A stretch of DNA of 64,000 nucleotides from the NCBI GenBank assembly GCA_023052935.1, contig CM041294.1:41997736-42061735 (forward strand), written 5' to 3'. The position numbers and the translations under genes are program-made. How positions within the stretch are numbered: the stretch's first letter is position 1; each line of letters opens with the position of its first letter. Positions 63,912 to 64,000 of the stretch are shown piece by piece. The stretch comes from Piezodorus guildinii. Its lineage: Eukaryota > Arthropoda > Insecta > Hemiptera > Pentatomidae. The notes beneath the pieces are model-generated. The model made no database searches, had not been told where the DNA came from, and saw only the letters and a list, made by a program, of their open reading frames with translations.

Positions 63912-63921
63912 AATAATTGTA
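63912..63921. repeat. Target-site duplication of the full-length Jockey element (5' side)
   Basis: AATAATTGTA, identical to 59111-59120. Confidence 0.9.
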
Positions 63922-64000
63922 TTAAAAAAATATTTTTGTAGTTTTCTCCTTTAATAGGATATAAAATTCATTCAATGTATGTGTATTAATCCAATTTTTA

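Overview
The window reads as non-genic or intergenic DNA from an animal genome, most likely an arthropod. It is AT-rich, full of poly-A/poly-T tracts and (TA)n arrays, and packed with eukaryotic mobile elements. Jockey-type and I-type LINEs, a BEL/Pao LTR element, a maT-like Tc1/mariner transposase and tRNA-derived SINEs together point to a metazoan, and Jockey elements in particular to an arthropod. I cannot name the species. No operon, rRNA or confident host gene is visible. The only host-like candidate is a GC-rich open frame ending in a membrane helix (22481-22807).

Layout, left half. A decayed CR1-like LINE 3' end (1-905) is followed by SINEs and then a complete BEL/Pao insertion (3519-8482), with 474-bp LTRs differing at two positions and a 5-bp target duplication, but with a broken interior that has no integrase. 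From 8.5 to 27 kb lie SINEs, Jockey 3' remnants, a palindromic locus with hammerhead-ribozyme-like motifs (12273-12534), a DD37D transposase relic (16598-17430), an I-type LINE remnant, a long-TIR foldback/MITE element (21585-22266) and the candidate host exon.

Layout, right half. An apparently intact I-type LINE with endonuclease, reverse transcriptase and RNase H occupies 27378-33067 on the minus strand, flanked by an 11-bp duplication. Further right are CR1-like LINE ends beside (TA)n arrays, a 391-bp element with 34-bp inverted ends and a hammerhead-like motif (39023-39413), several 5'-truncated Jockey copies with target duplications (40877-41766, 47404-48580, 56458-57455), inverted 22-bp tandem arrays bracketing 1.3 kb, and more SINE and MITE copies. 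An apparently intact Jockey-type LINE (59121-63911, minus) closes the window, with a 10-bp duplication and a UAAAUG junction between its two ORFs.

How the parts relate. The two full-length LINEs are the plausible current sources of retrotransposition machinery. Each shares its class with dead copies in the same window. The three tRNA-headed SINE families, the MITE family and the hammerhead-bearing elements have no coding capacity and must depend on partners in trans. The BEL copy shows the same dependence, since it appears to have moved recently despite a broken pol. All coordinates of repeat edges are by eye and may be off by several bases unless a target duplication fixes them.
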